In this document: one piece after another, positions 8,029 through 17,395 of the stretch
Layout: each line of letters begins with the position of its first letter
Numbering within the stretch: the first letter of the stretch is position 1
Source: Luteipulveratus flavus
GTDB taxonomy: Bacteria; Actinomycetota; Actinomycetes; Actinomycetales; Dermatophilaceae
DNA: 64,000 nucleotides
Strand: one strand, 5' to 3'
Assembly (NCBI RefSeq): GCF_029080175.1
Contig: NZ_JARFJC010000018.1
Made by a program: the position numbers and the translations under genes
Notes under the pieces: model-generated
Seen by the model: only the letters and a program-made list of their open reading frames with translations
Told to the model about the DNA's origin: nothing
Database searches by the model: none

Positions 8029-8420
8029 CGCAACCGCCCCAGCGTCTGGTCGAGCAGCCGGTCGTACTCCGCGACGAGCTCGCCGGTCGATGCGCCGGCC
8101 GCAGCCGGCTGCGCGCGGACGACGACGCCGACGCCTCCTGGTACGCGGTCCAGCCGGGCACGCGCGATGTGTCGCAGGACGCGCTTCGTGCGGTTACGGA
8201 CCACGCTGCCACCGACGGCCTTGGATACGACGAAGCCGACGCGCGGGAGGGAACCCTCACCGGCGTCGGCGTGGTCGTGCCCGGCACCGAGCCGGGCCAC
8301 GTGCAGGACGAGGAGCCGGCCACCGCTGCGCGCGGACGGCAGACGGACGTCGTCACGACGGCCACGCAGCACCGACCGGTAGTCGGCGGCGACCCGGAGT
8401 CGGTGACTCGCCGGCAGCAC
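8025..8420 (-). CDS. rnpA: ribonuclease P protein component
   Basis: RnpA is the protein cofactor of RNase P, which matures tRNA 5' ends. GTG 8420 starts the typical LPASHRLR N-terminus. The family RNR motif is present in GSVVRNRTKRVLRHIARARLD, preceded by PRVGFVVSKAVGG. At 131 residues the length is normal. It lies 45 nt after rpmH, as in nearly all bacteria. Confidence 0.94.
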   Translation of the reverse strand: MLPASHRLRVAADYRSVLRGRRDDVRLPSARSGGRLLVLHVARLGAGHDHADAGEGSLPRVGFVVSKAVGGSVVRNRTKRVLRHIARARLDRVPGGVGVVVRAQPAAAGASTGELVAEYDRLLDQTLGRLR

Positions 8421-8465
8421 AGCCAGTCCCGACCTGGTCAGCCATGACCGCGCGAGGTCGCGCGA

Positions 8466-8603
8466 TCAGGCCGACAGGCGAGCGCGGCCCTTGGAACGGC
8501 GCGACGCCAGGACGGCGCGGCCGGCGCGGGTCCGCATGCGCAGGCGGAAGCCGTGCTTCTTGGCGCGGCGGCGGTTGTTGGGCTGGAAGGTGCGCTTGCT
8601 CAC
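8466..8603 (-). CDS. rpmH: 50S ribosomal protein L34
   Basis: A 45-residue L34 read from GTG 8603 to TGA 8466: SKRTFQPNNRRRAKKHGFRL then RMRTRAGRAVLASRRSKGRA, ending RLSA. It matches the universal L34 pattern in full. It is a highly basic small protein of the large subunit exit-tunnel region. It heads the minus-strand rpmH-rnpA-yidD-yidC-jag-rsmG cluster, divergent from dnaA. Confidence 0.97.
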   Translation of the reverse strand: MSKRTFQPNNRRRAKKHGFRLRMRTRAGRAVLASRRSKGRARLSA

Positions 8604-9098
8604 GGCGGTCTCCGTCGGTCCATTTCGGGCGGGCGGGCGAAGCCCACCAGCATCTGTGGTCGTGGTGACGCCCTCAGGGCGTCGGCGTACCAGGTCACGG
8701 CCGCTGTCGGAAGCTCAGGGTGTGGACCCGGGGCCGCTCACCGGAGAGCGATACGGGACGATCACCATGAGCATGCGAAAACGGCCATGGCAAGGCACGG
8801 TCTCGACAACGATACGGGTCGCGGAGAACGCCGGTCAAACCGGCGCGAACCCACAAACACTCCATCCAACCGCCGCCCTACCCCGGGATCGAGACGACAC
8901 GCCGGACGGATGGCCGTGGCACGCCGTCCGGCACCGATCCGGTGTTGCTCTGCGCTTCGGAGTCTTGTTAGCGTCAGGCCTTCCGAATCGCTCCACCTCT
9001 TCATGCACAGCCTGTGGATAAGCCTGTGGATCGCGCTGCCTAGTCTCTAGGTTCGCTGGAGCAGCAGTCCCTGACACAGCGGAGAGGAGCGGCACCCG
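8604..9098. promoter_or_regulatory. rpmH-dnaA intergenic region with two DnaA boxes and dnaA promoter
   Basis: A 495-bp divergent region without a convincing gene. Near dnaA it holds TGTGGATAA (9013-9021) and TGTGGATCG (9025-9033), consistent with DnaA autoregulation. Just downstream are two possible -10 hexamers, TAGTCT (9041-9046) and TAGGTT (9048-9053), which share a small inverted repeat CCTAG-tct-CTAGG. I could not pick a clear rpmH promoter. Confidence 0.65.
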
Positions 9099-10541
<1,443 letters not shown>

Positions 10542-10592
10542 CCCCGTTCTCCGCAGGTCGGACACCGTCCGGCCGGCCGACACCCCACCTTC

Positions 10593-10620
10593 ATGCGGAC
10601 GCCCGTCAGGGCGTCCGCAT
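10593..10620 (+). terminator. dnaA terminator
   Basis: A perfect 12-bp stem (10593-10604 with 10609-10620) and a GTCA loop, 52 nt after the dnaA stop, without a T-run. It separates dnaA transcription from the origin. Confidence 0.8.
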
Positions 10621-10800
10621 CGACGTCTCCCCCGCCCGCGCCCGCGAGCCCGTGACGTCGCACGCCGGCCGGACGTGCGGCCCTGTCCCGTCCTGACCGT
10701 CCGGTGTGGCTCGCGGACGTCCCACCTCCACTGCAGCCTGCGACCTCCTCGCCGCCGACCGGCCGACGCCGACCTCGACCTCGCCTTGACCCTCAGACGA

Positions 10801-11265
10801 CGAAAGTTGTCCACAGGCTGGGGACAAGCATGGGGATAAGCCTGGGGACCTTGATGTGGACACCGTTGTGGAGAACGCCGCGGGCCGTGCTGGGGCGCGT
10901 CTGGACGCCCCCCGGCTCGAGACCGGAATTCCGCGGGATCACAGGGAGATCGCCGGTGAACGAGCATGCCGCACCCGGTGTGCACGCTCGTTGTCCACAG
11001 GCTGGGGACAAGGCTGTGGGAAAGAGCACAGGAGTGGTCGACCGTCTCGTTCATCACACCTGCACCGCTCGTCACAGCGCTGCCGCCTCCCCAGACATGC
11101 GCACAACCTGTGGATGACCGGTCGACAATGTGGGGACGACGCCGGCGTACGCCCGGTTATCCCCAACCGCAGTGAGATATCCACAGGGTGGATCAACCGC
11201 CTGTGCACAACCCGGTCGCTCGGAATGACAGGTTCTGAGCCGCTTCTCCACAGAATCCACAACCG
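10801..11265. other. oriC, chromosomal replication origin
   Basis: A dense array of DnaA-box-like 9-mers lies between dnaA and dnaN: TTGTCCACA at 10807 and 10991; TGGGGACAA at 10819 and 11003; TGGGGATAA 10831; TGTGGACAC 10855; TGTGGAGAA 10867; TGTGGGAAA 11015; TGTGGATGA 11109; TGTGGGGAC 11129; TTATCCCCA 11157; ATATCCACA 11177; TGTGCACAA 11202; TTCTCCACA 11244; GAATCCACA 11253. A 23-bp module of two inverted boxes occurs twice (10806-10828 and 10990-11012). No strongly AT-rich unwinding element stands out. The remaining intergenic DNA (10621-10800 and 11266-11376) shows nothing else I can name. Confidence 0.9.
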
Positions 11266-11376
11266 CTACGACGACGATCACCCTTCTCGACCTGCTCCGC
11301 TCCGCCCCGCGTACCTGGGGATGGACGGTCAGCACGCCGCCCCACCACCCGCACGATGTCTCCGGTCCCGTGAATG

Positions 11377-11405
11377 TTGGAAAGCACCCCGGACCCGACT
11401 AGGGT
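11377..11405 (+). promoter_or_regulatory. dnaN promoter candidate
   Basis: TTGGAA (11377-11382), a 17-nt spacer and TAGGGT (11400-11405) fit a housekeeping sigma promoter. It directs transcription toward dnaN, whose start is about 128 nt past the expected transcription start. Confidence 0.6.
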
Positions 11406-11539
11406 CGGCTCGCACCCGCTCATCGACGCGGGTGCTCTTCGTCCGGGGCGCTCGTGTGCCGTGCACCCCGGCACCACAGATGACGAACGTCGGCGCGGCC
11501 GGGCGACTCCGGCTCACCCGCAGGGCAAGGACGGTGGAC

Positions 11540-12670
11540 GTGAAGTTCCGGGTCGATCGCGATGTACTGGCCGAAGCCGTCACCTGGGTCGTGCGCGGGC
11601 TGTCCCCGCGGCCGCCGGTTCCCGTCCTCGCGGGCGTGCTGCTGCAGGCGACGCCCGAAGGCCTCACCCTGAGTGCGTTCGACTACGAGGTGTCGGCCAA
11701 GGTCACCGTGGCCGCCGAGGTCGACGAGCCCGGCACCGTCCTGGTCCTCGGGCGCCTGCTCGCGGAGATCTCCCGGAGCCTGCCCAGCAAGCCGGTCGAG
11801 ATCTCCACCGATGGCGCGAAGGTCCAGGTCACCTGCGGGTCGAGCCGCTTCAGCCTCCAGCAGATGCCCACCGACGACTACCCGACGCTGCCGGCGTCCC
11901 CCGACGCCAGCGGCAGCATCGCCGGCGACGTCTTCACCCAGGCCGTCGGCCAGGTGTCCATCGCGGCCGACCGCGGCGACACCCTGCCGATCCTCACCGG
12001 CGTCCGGGTCGAGATCGAGGGCGAGAAGCTCACTCTCCTGGCGACCGACCGGTACCGGCTGGCCATGCGGGAGCTCTCCTGGAACCCCGGCGCGCCCGAC
12101 GCCAGCCACGTCGCCCTGATCCCGGCGCGCACCCTCTCCGACACCGCCAAGGCCCTCGGGGCCTCCGGCTCGGTCGAGATCGCCCTCGGCACCGCGGCCG
12201 GCGGCGACGGACTGGTCGGGTTCGAGGCCGGCCAGCGCCGCGCGACCACCCGCCTGCTCGACGGCGAGTACCCCAAGGTGACCTCGATCTTCCCGACGAG
12301 CGTCGACACGACGGCGGTCATCGGCACCGCCTCGCTCACCGAGGCCGTCAAGCGCGTCTCCCTCGTGGCCGAGCGCAACACCCCGGTCCGGCTCCGCTTC
12401 AGCGAGGGCCAGGTCGCGATCGAGGCCGGTACGGGCGATGACGCACAGGCCAGCGAGGCGGTCGAGGCCACGCTGACCGGTCCCGAGCTGGAGATCGCGT
12501 TCAACCCCCAGTTCCTGCTCGACGGCCTGAACGCTCTCGGCACGGCGTACGCGCGGCTGTCGTTCACCCAGCCCAGCCGTCCGGCCGTCCTGTCCGGCCA
12601 GAGCGAGGCCGACGGCGACGCGGACGAGAGCTACCGCTACGTCCTCATGCCGGTCCGTTTCGCCAGCTGA
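11540..12670 (+). CDS. dnaN: DNA polymerase III subunit beta (sliding clamp)
   Basis: The beta clamp tethers Pol III and other partners to DNA. GTG 11540 is chosen from two nearby GTGs (11534, 11540) because AAGGA sits 8 nt before it and the family N-terminus reads MKFRVDRDVLAEAV. This gives 376 residues, the usual length, made of three clamp folds. Typical blocks are PVPVLAGVLLQA, DYPTLPASP, LPILTGVRVEIEG, LLATDRYRLAMREL, RLLDGEYPKV and the C-terminal YRYVLMPVR that forms part of the partner-binding pocket. Confidence 0.97.
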   Translation: MKFRVDRDVLAEAVTWVVRGLSPRPPVPVLAGVLLQATPEGLTLSAFDYEVSAKVTVAAEVDEPGTVLVLGRLLAEISRSLPSKPVEISTDGAKVQVTCGSSRFSLQQMPTDDYPTLPASPDASGSIAGDVFTQAVGQVSIAADRGDTLPILTGVRVEIEGEKLTLLATDRYRLAMRELSWNPGAPDASHVALIPARTLSDTAKALGASGSVEIALGTAAGGDGLVGFEAGQRRATTRLLDGEYPKVTSIFPTSVDTTAVIGTASLTEAVKRVSLVAERNTPVRLRFSEGQVAIEAGTGDDAQASEAVEATLTGPELEIAFNPQFLLDGLNALGTAYARLSFTQPSRPAVLSGQSEADGDADESYRYVLMPVRFAS

Positions 12671-12790
12671 GCACCCTCACCGCGGGCAGGCGCGGCCCGA
12701 CCTGCAACCCTCCGGTCGGGAAGACCCGGGCGTAGCGTCAGCGGTAACCATGACGGCACTCTTGACCGCGAGCACGAAGGAGCACGAGCG

Positions 12791-13783
12791 ATGCAGCTGG
12801 GACTGATCGGCCTGGGCAAGATGGGCGGCAACATGCGCGAGCGGATCCGCCGCGCCGGCCACGAGGTCGTCGGGTACGACCGCAACCCCGACGTCAGTGA
12901 CGTCGCCTCCGTCGAGGAGCTCGTCAGCACGCTCGCCGCGCCGCGCGTCGTCTGGGTGATGGTCCCGGCCGGCGGTCCCACCCGCGACACGGTCAAGCAG
13001 CTCGGCGACCTGCTGTCCGAGGGCGACATGGTCATCGACGGTGGCAACAGCAAGTTCACCGACGACCAGGTCAACGCCGACCTGCTGGCGGCGAAGGGCA
13101 TCGGGTACGTCGACTGCGGCGTCTCCGGCGGCGTCTGGGGCCTGGACAACGGCTACGGCCTGATGTGCGGTGGCGACACCGCCCACGTCGAGCGCGCCAT
13201 GCCGATCTTCGACGCGCTCCGGCCGGAGGGCCCCCGCGAGGAGGGCTTCGTCCACGCCGGCAAGGTCGGCGCCGGCCACTACGCCAAGATGGTCCACAAC
13301 GGCATCGAGTACGGGCTGATGCACGCCTACGCCGAGGGCTTCGAGCTCCTGGAGGCCAAGGACATCGTCGAGGACGTCCACGGCTGCTTCAAGGCGTGGA
13401 CCCGCGGCACCGTCGTTCGCTCCTGGCTGCTCGACCTGCTGGTCAAGGCCCTCGAGGAGACGCCCGAGCTGAAGGGCGTGAGCGAGTACTCCACCGACTC
13501 CGGCGAGGGCCGCTGGACCCTCGAGGAGGGCATCAACCTCGCGGTGCCGATGCCCGTCCTCGCCGCCGCGCTGTTCGCCCGCTTCACCTCCCGCCAGGAG
13601 AACTCCCCGCAGATGCAGGCCGTCGCCGCACTGCGCGGTGAGTTCGGCGGCCACGAGGTGATGAAGTTCGGCGAGGAGCCCTGGCGCCAGGGTGGCAAGG
13701 AAGGCCAGGCGGAGGTCAGCCCGGCCGCCGAGGCCAAGAAGGACGACCGTCCCCGACCCGGCGCCAAGACCAGCGAGCACTGA
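12791..13783 (+). CDS. gnd: 6-phosphogluconate dehydrogenase, short (GntZ/YqeC-like) form
   Basis: Oxidatively decarboxylates 6-phosphogluconate to ribulose 5-phosphate in the pentose phosphate pathway. It has the Rossmann start LGLIGLGKMGGNM, VIDGGNSKF, the SGGVWGLDNGYGLMCGG substrate segment and KMVHNGIEYGLM with catalytic Lys and Asn. At 330 residues it belongs to the short, often NAD-preferring class, which is usual between dnaN and recF in actinomycetes. GAAGGAG precedes ATG 12791. The last ~30 residues are low complexity and charged. A second, long-form enzyme is encoded at 35280-36719. Confidence 0.93.
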   Translation: MQLGLIGLGKMGGNMRERIRRAGHEVVGYDRNPDVSDVASVEELVSTLAAPRVVWVMVPAGGPTRDTVKQLGDLLSEGDMVIDGGNSKFTDDQVNADLLAAKGIGYVDCGVSGGVWGLDNGYGLMCGGDTAHVERAMPIFDALRPEGPREEGFVHAGKVGAGHYAKMVHNGIEYGLMHAYAEGFELLEAKDIVEDVHGCFKAWTRGTVVRSWLLDLLVKALEETPELKGVSEYSTDSGEGRWTLEEGINLAVPMPVLAAALFARFTSRQENSPQMQAVAALRGEFGGHEVMKFGEEPWRQGGKEGQAEVSPAAEAKKDDRPRPGAKTSEH

Positions 13784-13850
13784 CCCGCGACCGGCGGGGC
13801 CGACAGCAGCACCCATAAGCCGAGCGCTGTACGCCGTCGCCTCCGGCTCC

Positions 13851-13938
13851 GGCGGGAGGGGCCCTGCGTCGCATCCATCCGCGCTCGCAAGCTCGCGCTC
13901 CCGCCAGACCCGACCACGCTCCTCCGGGCCCCTCCCGC
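13851..13938. repeat. inverted repeat in gnd-recF gap
   Basis: Perfect 14-bp arms GGCGGGAGGGGCCC (13851-13864) and its complement (13925-13938) flank 60 bp containing a smaller GCGCTCGCAAGCTCGCGC near-palindrome. It lies 67 bp after gnd. It may terminate gnd or belong to a dispersed palindromic element. Confidence 0.6.
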
Positions 13939-14000
13939 CTCCGCCTCCGCGGAAACGTCACCGGCGTAGCCGGTGGCGAGATCTGCGCCCAGGGTGTGGA

Positions 14001-14125
14001 GCGGGATGCCCTCGTTAGGCGGGTGGATGGGTCTGGCGGGAGGCCGAGCGACCCGCGTACGGGCGTGGTGTGCTCGCGGACGAGTCGCTCGGCCGGATGG
14101 TTGCCCGCCGAAGAGGGCATCCCGC
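14001..14125. repeat. long imperfect hairpin upstream of recF
   Basis: Arms of about 50-57 nt pair over 125 bp: GCGGGATGCCCTC (14001-14013) matches 14113-14125 exactly. Further in, GGCGGG and GGCCGAGCGAC find complements, with the loop near 14058-14075. The whole 13784-14235 gap (452 bp) has no convincing gene. The pattern resembles a small non-autonomous palindromic element or a structured RNA. Confidence 0.6.
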
Positions 14126-14235
14126 GCAGCACCCGACCAGGCGCTCAGCGCGCGAGGCCTAGGCTGCGCCGGGCGGAAGCGCGGCAGACTGTGCGCGATA
14201 GTCGAGCCGTACGGGCGCCTGAGGAAGGGAGCGAG

Positions 14236-15423
14236 ATGTATCTGCGGCACCTGTCGCTGGTCGACTTTCGCTCCTACCCGAGTGCCGAGGTCGAGCTCGA
14301 GCCGGGCATCACGACGTTCGTCGGACTCAACGGGCAGGGCAAGACCAACCTGGTGGAGGCGGCGGGCTACGTCGCCGGGCTGTCCTCCCACCGGGTCTCG
14401 CAGGACGCGCCGCTGGTCCGCGCGGGGGCGCAGCAGGCGATCATCCGGGCGGCGGTCGTGCGCGACGGGCGCGAGCAGCTGGTCGAGCTGGAGATCAACC
14501 CGGGGCGCGCGAACCGGGCGCGGCTCGGACGCTCGCCGCTCACTCGGCCGCGAGACGTGCTCGGCACGGTGCGCACGGTCCTGTTCGCGCCGGAGGACCT
14601 GGCGCTGGTGAAGGGTGACCCGTCCGAGCGGCGGCGGTTCCTGGACGAGCTGCTGATCGCCCGACAGCCGCGGTGGGCGGCCGCGCGGTCGGACTACGAC
14701 AAGATCCTCAAGCAGCGCAATGCTTTGCTGAAGTCGGCGATGCCGGTGCTGCGCAAGGGATCTCGGCGGCGTACCGACCGGGACCCGGAAGAGGTCGAGC
14801 GGGCCCTGCACACGCTCGAGGTGTGGAACGGGCACCTCGCCGAGGTCGGGTCGTCCCTGCTGTACGCGCGGCTGCGGCTGCTGCGGGACCTGCTCCCCTA
14901 CCTGGCCAAGGCGTACGACGAGGTGAGCGCGGGCCGCGGGGCGGCGCAGGCGACGTACCGGTCCTCCCTGCACGAGGAGGTGGCGACGCAGATCGCGGGC
15001 GGTGACGTCCCGGAGCAGGACGCGTTGCTGCAGGCGATGCACGCGTCGTTCGAGCAGGTCCGCGAGCAGGAGGTCGAGCGGGGCGTGACGCTGGTCGGCC
15101 CGCACCGGGACGACCTGGTGCTGCAGCTCGGGGACCTGCCGGCGAAGGGGTACGCCAGCCACGGGGAGTCGTGGTCGTTCGCGCTCGGGCTGCGGCTGGC
15201 GGCGTTCCAGCTGCTGCGGTCCGACCTCGGGACCGATCCGGTGCTGGTGCTGGACGACGTGTTCGCCGAGCTGGACGCCGGTCGTCGGGAGCGGCTGGCG
15301 GCGATGGTCGGCGACGCCGAGCAGGTGCTGGTGACCGCGGCGGTGGCTGACGACGTACCCGCCACGCTCACCGGGCGAACCTTCCACGTCACGCTCGGCG
15401 AGGTTTCACGTGAACCCGACTGA
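14236..15423 (+). CDS. recF: DNA replication and repair protein RecF
   Basis: RecF is an SMC-like ATPase that acts with RecO and RecR to load RecA at gaps. ATG 14236 has AAGGGAG before it and begins the canonical MYLRHLSLVDFRSY; the longer upstream frame is not conserved. The 395-residue protein has Walker A GLNGQGKTNLVEA (about residue 33), VLFAPEDLALVKGDPSERRRFLD, the signature region GPHRDDLVLQ...SHGESWSFALGLRLA, and Walker B LVLDDVFAELDAGRR. The last codons read VSREPD because a parS-like site overlaps the stop. It overlaps the next gene by 14 nt. Confidence 0.96.
   Translation: MYLRHLSLVDFRSYPSAEVELEPGITTFVGLNGQGKTNLVEAAGYVAGLSSHRVSQDAPLVRAGAQQAIIRAAVVRDGREQLVELEINPGRANRARLGRSPLTRPRDVLGTVRTVLFAPEDLALVKGDPSERRRFLDELLIARQPRWAAARSDYDKILKQRNALLKSAMPVLRKGSRRRTDRDPEEVERALHTLEVWNGHLAEVGSSLLYARLRLLRDLLPYLAKAYDEVSAGRGAAQATYRSSLHEEVATQIAGGDVPEQDALLQAMHASFEQVREQEVERGVTLVGPHRDDLVLQLGDLPAKGYASHGESWSFALGLRLAAFQLLRSDLGTDPVLVLDDVFAELDAGRRERLAAMVGDAEQVLVTAAVADDVPATLTGRTFHVTLGEVSREPD
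15402..15417. promoter_or_regulatory. parS-like site 8 (recF-DUF721 overlap)
   Basis: GGTTTCACGTGAACCC has one core mismatch and spans the recF C-terminus and the start codon of the next gene. It is the only site seen on the dnaA-gyrA side of the origin. Confidence 0.6.
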
Positions 15424-16039
15424 CAGCACACGGGACTCGGCTGGAGATGACCCGACGGTCGAGGCGGGCGGCGGCGAGGAGGTGGCCGCGCTACCCGCCG
15501 CGCCGGGGCGTGACGGGTCGCCGGACGAGACCGACGAGCAGCGGGTCGAGGCGGCGACCGCGGCGCTCGCCCGGGTCCGGCGGGCGGCCCGGGACAAGGG
15601 GCTGCGACCGGGTAGCCCAGCGATCCGGCGCCGCAAGGCCGGGGACCTCGGCCGGTACGAGCGCGGCTCGAGTCCCGGCGGCCGCGACCCGCTGGCCCTG
15701 GGCGACCAGGTCGACCGGCTGCTGCGCGACCGGGACTGGCGGGTGGACGTGGCCGCCGGCGCGGTCATGGGCCGCTGGGCGGAGATCGTCGGCCCGGACG
15801 TCGCCCAGCACACGACGCCGCTCCGATTCCAGGACGGCGTGCTCACCGTGCGGGCCGAGTCGACCGCGTGGGCGACTCAGCTCACCTGGATGAGCAGCAC
15901 CGTCCTCGGGCGGATGGAGGAAGCGGTCGGCGCAGGCGTGGTCGAGGAGCTCAAGGTGGTCGGCCCGTCGGCGCCCTCGTGGTCGCGCGGACTGCGGCGC
16001 GCGTCCGGTGGACGCGGGCCGCGGGACACCTACGGATGA
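15410..16039 (+). CDS. DciA-like DUF721 protein
   Basis: A 209-residue member of DUF721, the family of DciA, which helps load or operate the replicative helicase DnaB in bacteria without DnaC. The N-terminal ~100 residues are charged and low complexity. The conserved domain spans about 100-190: LGDQVDRLLRDRDW, GRWAEIVGPDVAQHTTPLRFQDGVLTV, ESTAWATQLTWM. GTG 15410 lies inside recF and overlaps its last 14 nt, indicating translational coupling. The place between recF and gyrB is typical of actinomycetes. Confidence 0.88.
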   Translation: MNPTDSTRDSAGDDPTVEAGGGEEVAALPAAPGRDGSPDETDEQRVEAATAALARVRRAARDKGLRPGSPAIRRRKAGDLGRYERGSSPGGRDPLALGDQVDRLLRDRDWRVDVAAGAVMGRWAEIVGPDVAQHTTPLRFQDGVLTVRAESTAWATQLTWMSSTVLGRMEEAVGAGVVEELKVVGPSAPSWSRGLRRASGGRGPRDTYG

Positions 16040-16157
16040 GGCGGGGTCCTGGCCGCCGGATTGTCGCCACCGATGTGCCTGACAGGCCGGATGCACGTAC
16101 GGTGGCACGTTGGGGAGAGGACCGACCGACCATCAGCTCAGGAAAAGAGACAGCCAC

Positions 16158-17099
16158 GTGAGCCGACCCGAGGGCCCGGGCTCCGACGACGCCCGGGGCA
16201 TCGACAAGCTGTTCCCGACCGACGATCCGGACGCGACGCACACCGACCTGCCGCGCGTGGCGAAGATGCCCGCGGTACCCAGCCAGCCCACCGAGCCCGG
16301 CGGATACGCCCGCGGCGCGGGCGGCCAGTGGCCGGAGCCGCCGGCGGACTCCACCGAGCCGTTCCGGCCGGTGCGCCAGCACGAGCCGGCCGCGCACACC
16401 GCGCGGACCCAGACGGCTCCGCACGCCTACGACGTGAGCGGCGCTCCGACGTACGACGGCCACGTCGAGCAGCCGGGGTACGCCGACGAGCGCCCCGCGC
16501 AGCAGACCCGACCGGCGTACGTCGGCGGCGGGTACGACGGGCCGCAGTACGACGGCCCCGAGTACGCCGAGGAGGAGACACCGCGCGGTCGTGGTGGTCT
16601 GCTCGGACCCATCGCCGTGATCGCGCTGTCGGTGATCGCGCTCGGCGCCGCGTTCCTGTTCACCCGCGGCGGTGGCGACGAGAACGCCCAGACTCCTCCG
16701 CCGCTGCCGAGTGCCACCGCGCCCTCGAACCAGCAGTCGCCGACCACCGACAGCGGACAGGCAGGACCCGTACCGACCTCGCCGTCGCCGACGCCGTGGA
16801 CGCAGTCGAGCACCCCGCCGCCCGCGACGTCGAGCACGGCGCCGTCGCCGTCCAGCACCGCCGCCGGCCAGCTGCCGCGCGGGGTCAAGGTGTGCGGCCC
16901 GAACGTCGGTGCCTCGCGCTCGACGACCTGCCCGTTCGCCCAGAACGTCGCTGCTGCCGTCGCCGGCCACCCCAGGACCGGGTCGTTCACCGTCAACGCG
17001 CACAGCGAGGCGACGAAGAAGGACTACGTCATGCACTGCAACGGTGGCCAGGTCACGGTCTGCCGCGGCGGGAAGCGTGCCGTCGTCTACATCCTCTGA
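16158..17099 (+). CDS. single-pass membrane protein with cysteine-rich extracytoplasmic domain, unknown function
   Basis: Function not recognised. GTG 16158 starts about 313 residues. The first ~150 are hydrophilic with many Tyr, Gly, Pro and acidic residues (QYDGPEYAEEE). One transmembrane segment follows, LLGPIAVIALSVIALGAAFLF, then a Pro/Ser/Thr-rich linker and a compact C-terminal domain of ~70 residues with four cysteines (KVCGPN, TTCPFA, VMHCNGG, TVCRGG) that could form two disulfides outside the cell. A TACGGT near 16098 may be its -10 element. A hairpin terminator follows the stop. Confidence 0.8.
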   Translation: MSRPEGPGSDDARGIDKLFPTDDPDATHTDLPRVAKMPAVPSQPTEPGGYARGAGGQWPEPPADSTEPFRPVRQHEPAAHTARTQTAPHAYDVSGAPTYDGHVEQPGYADERPAQQTRPAYVGGGYDGPQYDGPEYAEEETPRGRGGLLGPIAVIALSVIALGAAFLFTRGGGDENAQTPPPLPSATAPSNQQSPTTDSGQAGPVPTSPSPTPWTQSSTPPPATSSTAPSPSSTAAGQLPRGVKVCGPNVGASRSTTCPFAQNVAAAVAGHPRTGSFTVNAHSEATKKDYVMHCNGGQVTVCRGGKRAVVYIL

Positions 17100-17105
17100 C
17101 GGGTC

Positions 17106-17125
17106 GGCCGCCCGGTCGGGCGGCC
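17106..17125 (+). terminator. terminator after the membrane protein gene
   Basis: An 8-bp stem GGCCGCCC / GGGCGGCC with a 4-nt loop, 7 nt after the stop codon. Confidence 0.65.
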
Positions 17126-17265
17126 AACGAGAGCCCCGCGCGCGCAGACGGCGCGCAGGCTCGCTGAGGCCCCCGGGCGCGATTCCCCCATCGCGTGCGG
17201 GTGCGTTCGGCGGCGACACGCGTCCCCAGAGGCCTCCAGGCACCGTTCCTCTGTGAGTGGACAGG

Positions 17266-17271
17266 TAGACT
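17266..17271 (+). promoter_or_regulatory. possible gyrB -10 element
   Basis: TAGACT fits TANNNT and lies 125 nt before gyrB in a 296-bp gap that otherwise contains only the terminator at 17106. No clear -35 hexamer is visible. Confidence 0.35.
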
Positions 17272-17395
17272 GGTGGTCAGGTCCGCGTCTTCCGGTCGCC
17301 CGAGCACCACGACCAGGTCACGTGGACCCATCCACGCCACCTGCGTGGCTCGGCCTGCGCCCGCGGGTCCGAGGCTGCGTGCGAGAAGGAGCACC

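Noticed and set aside
12696..12720. Possible dnaN terminator (CCCGACC / GGTCGGG)
   Set aside because: Only a 7-bp stem with an 11-nt loop; too weak to list as a feature.
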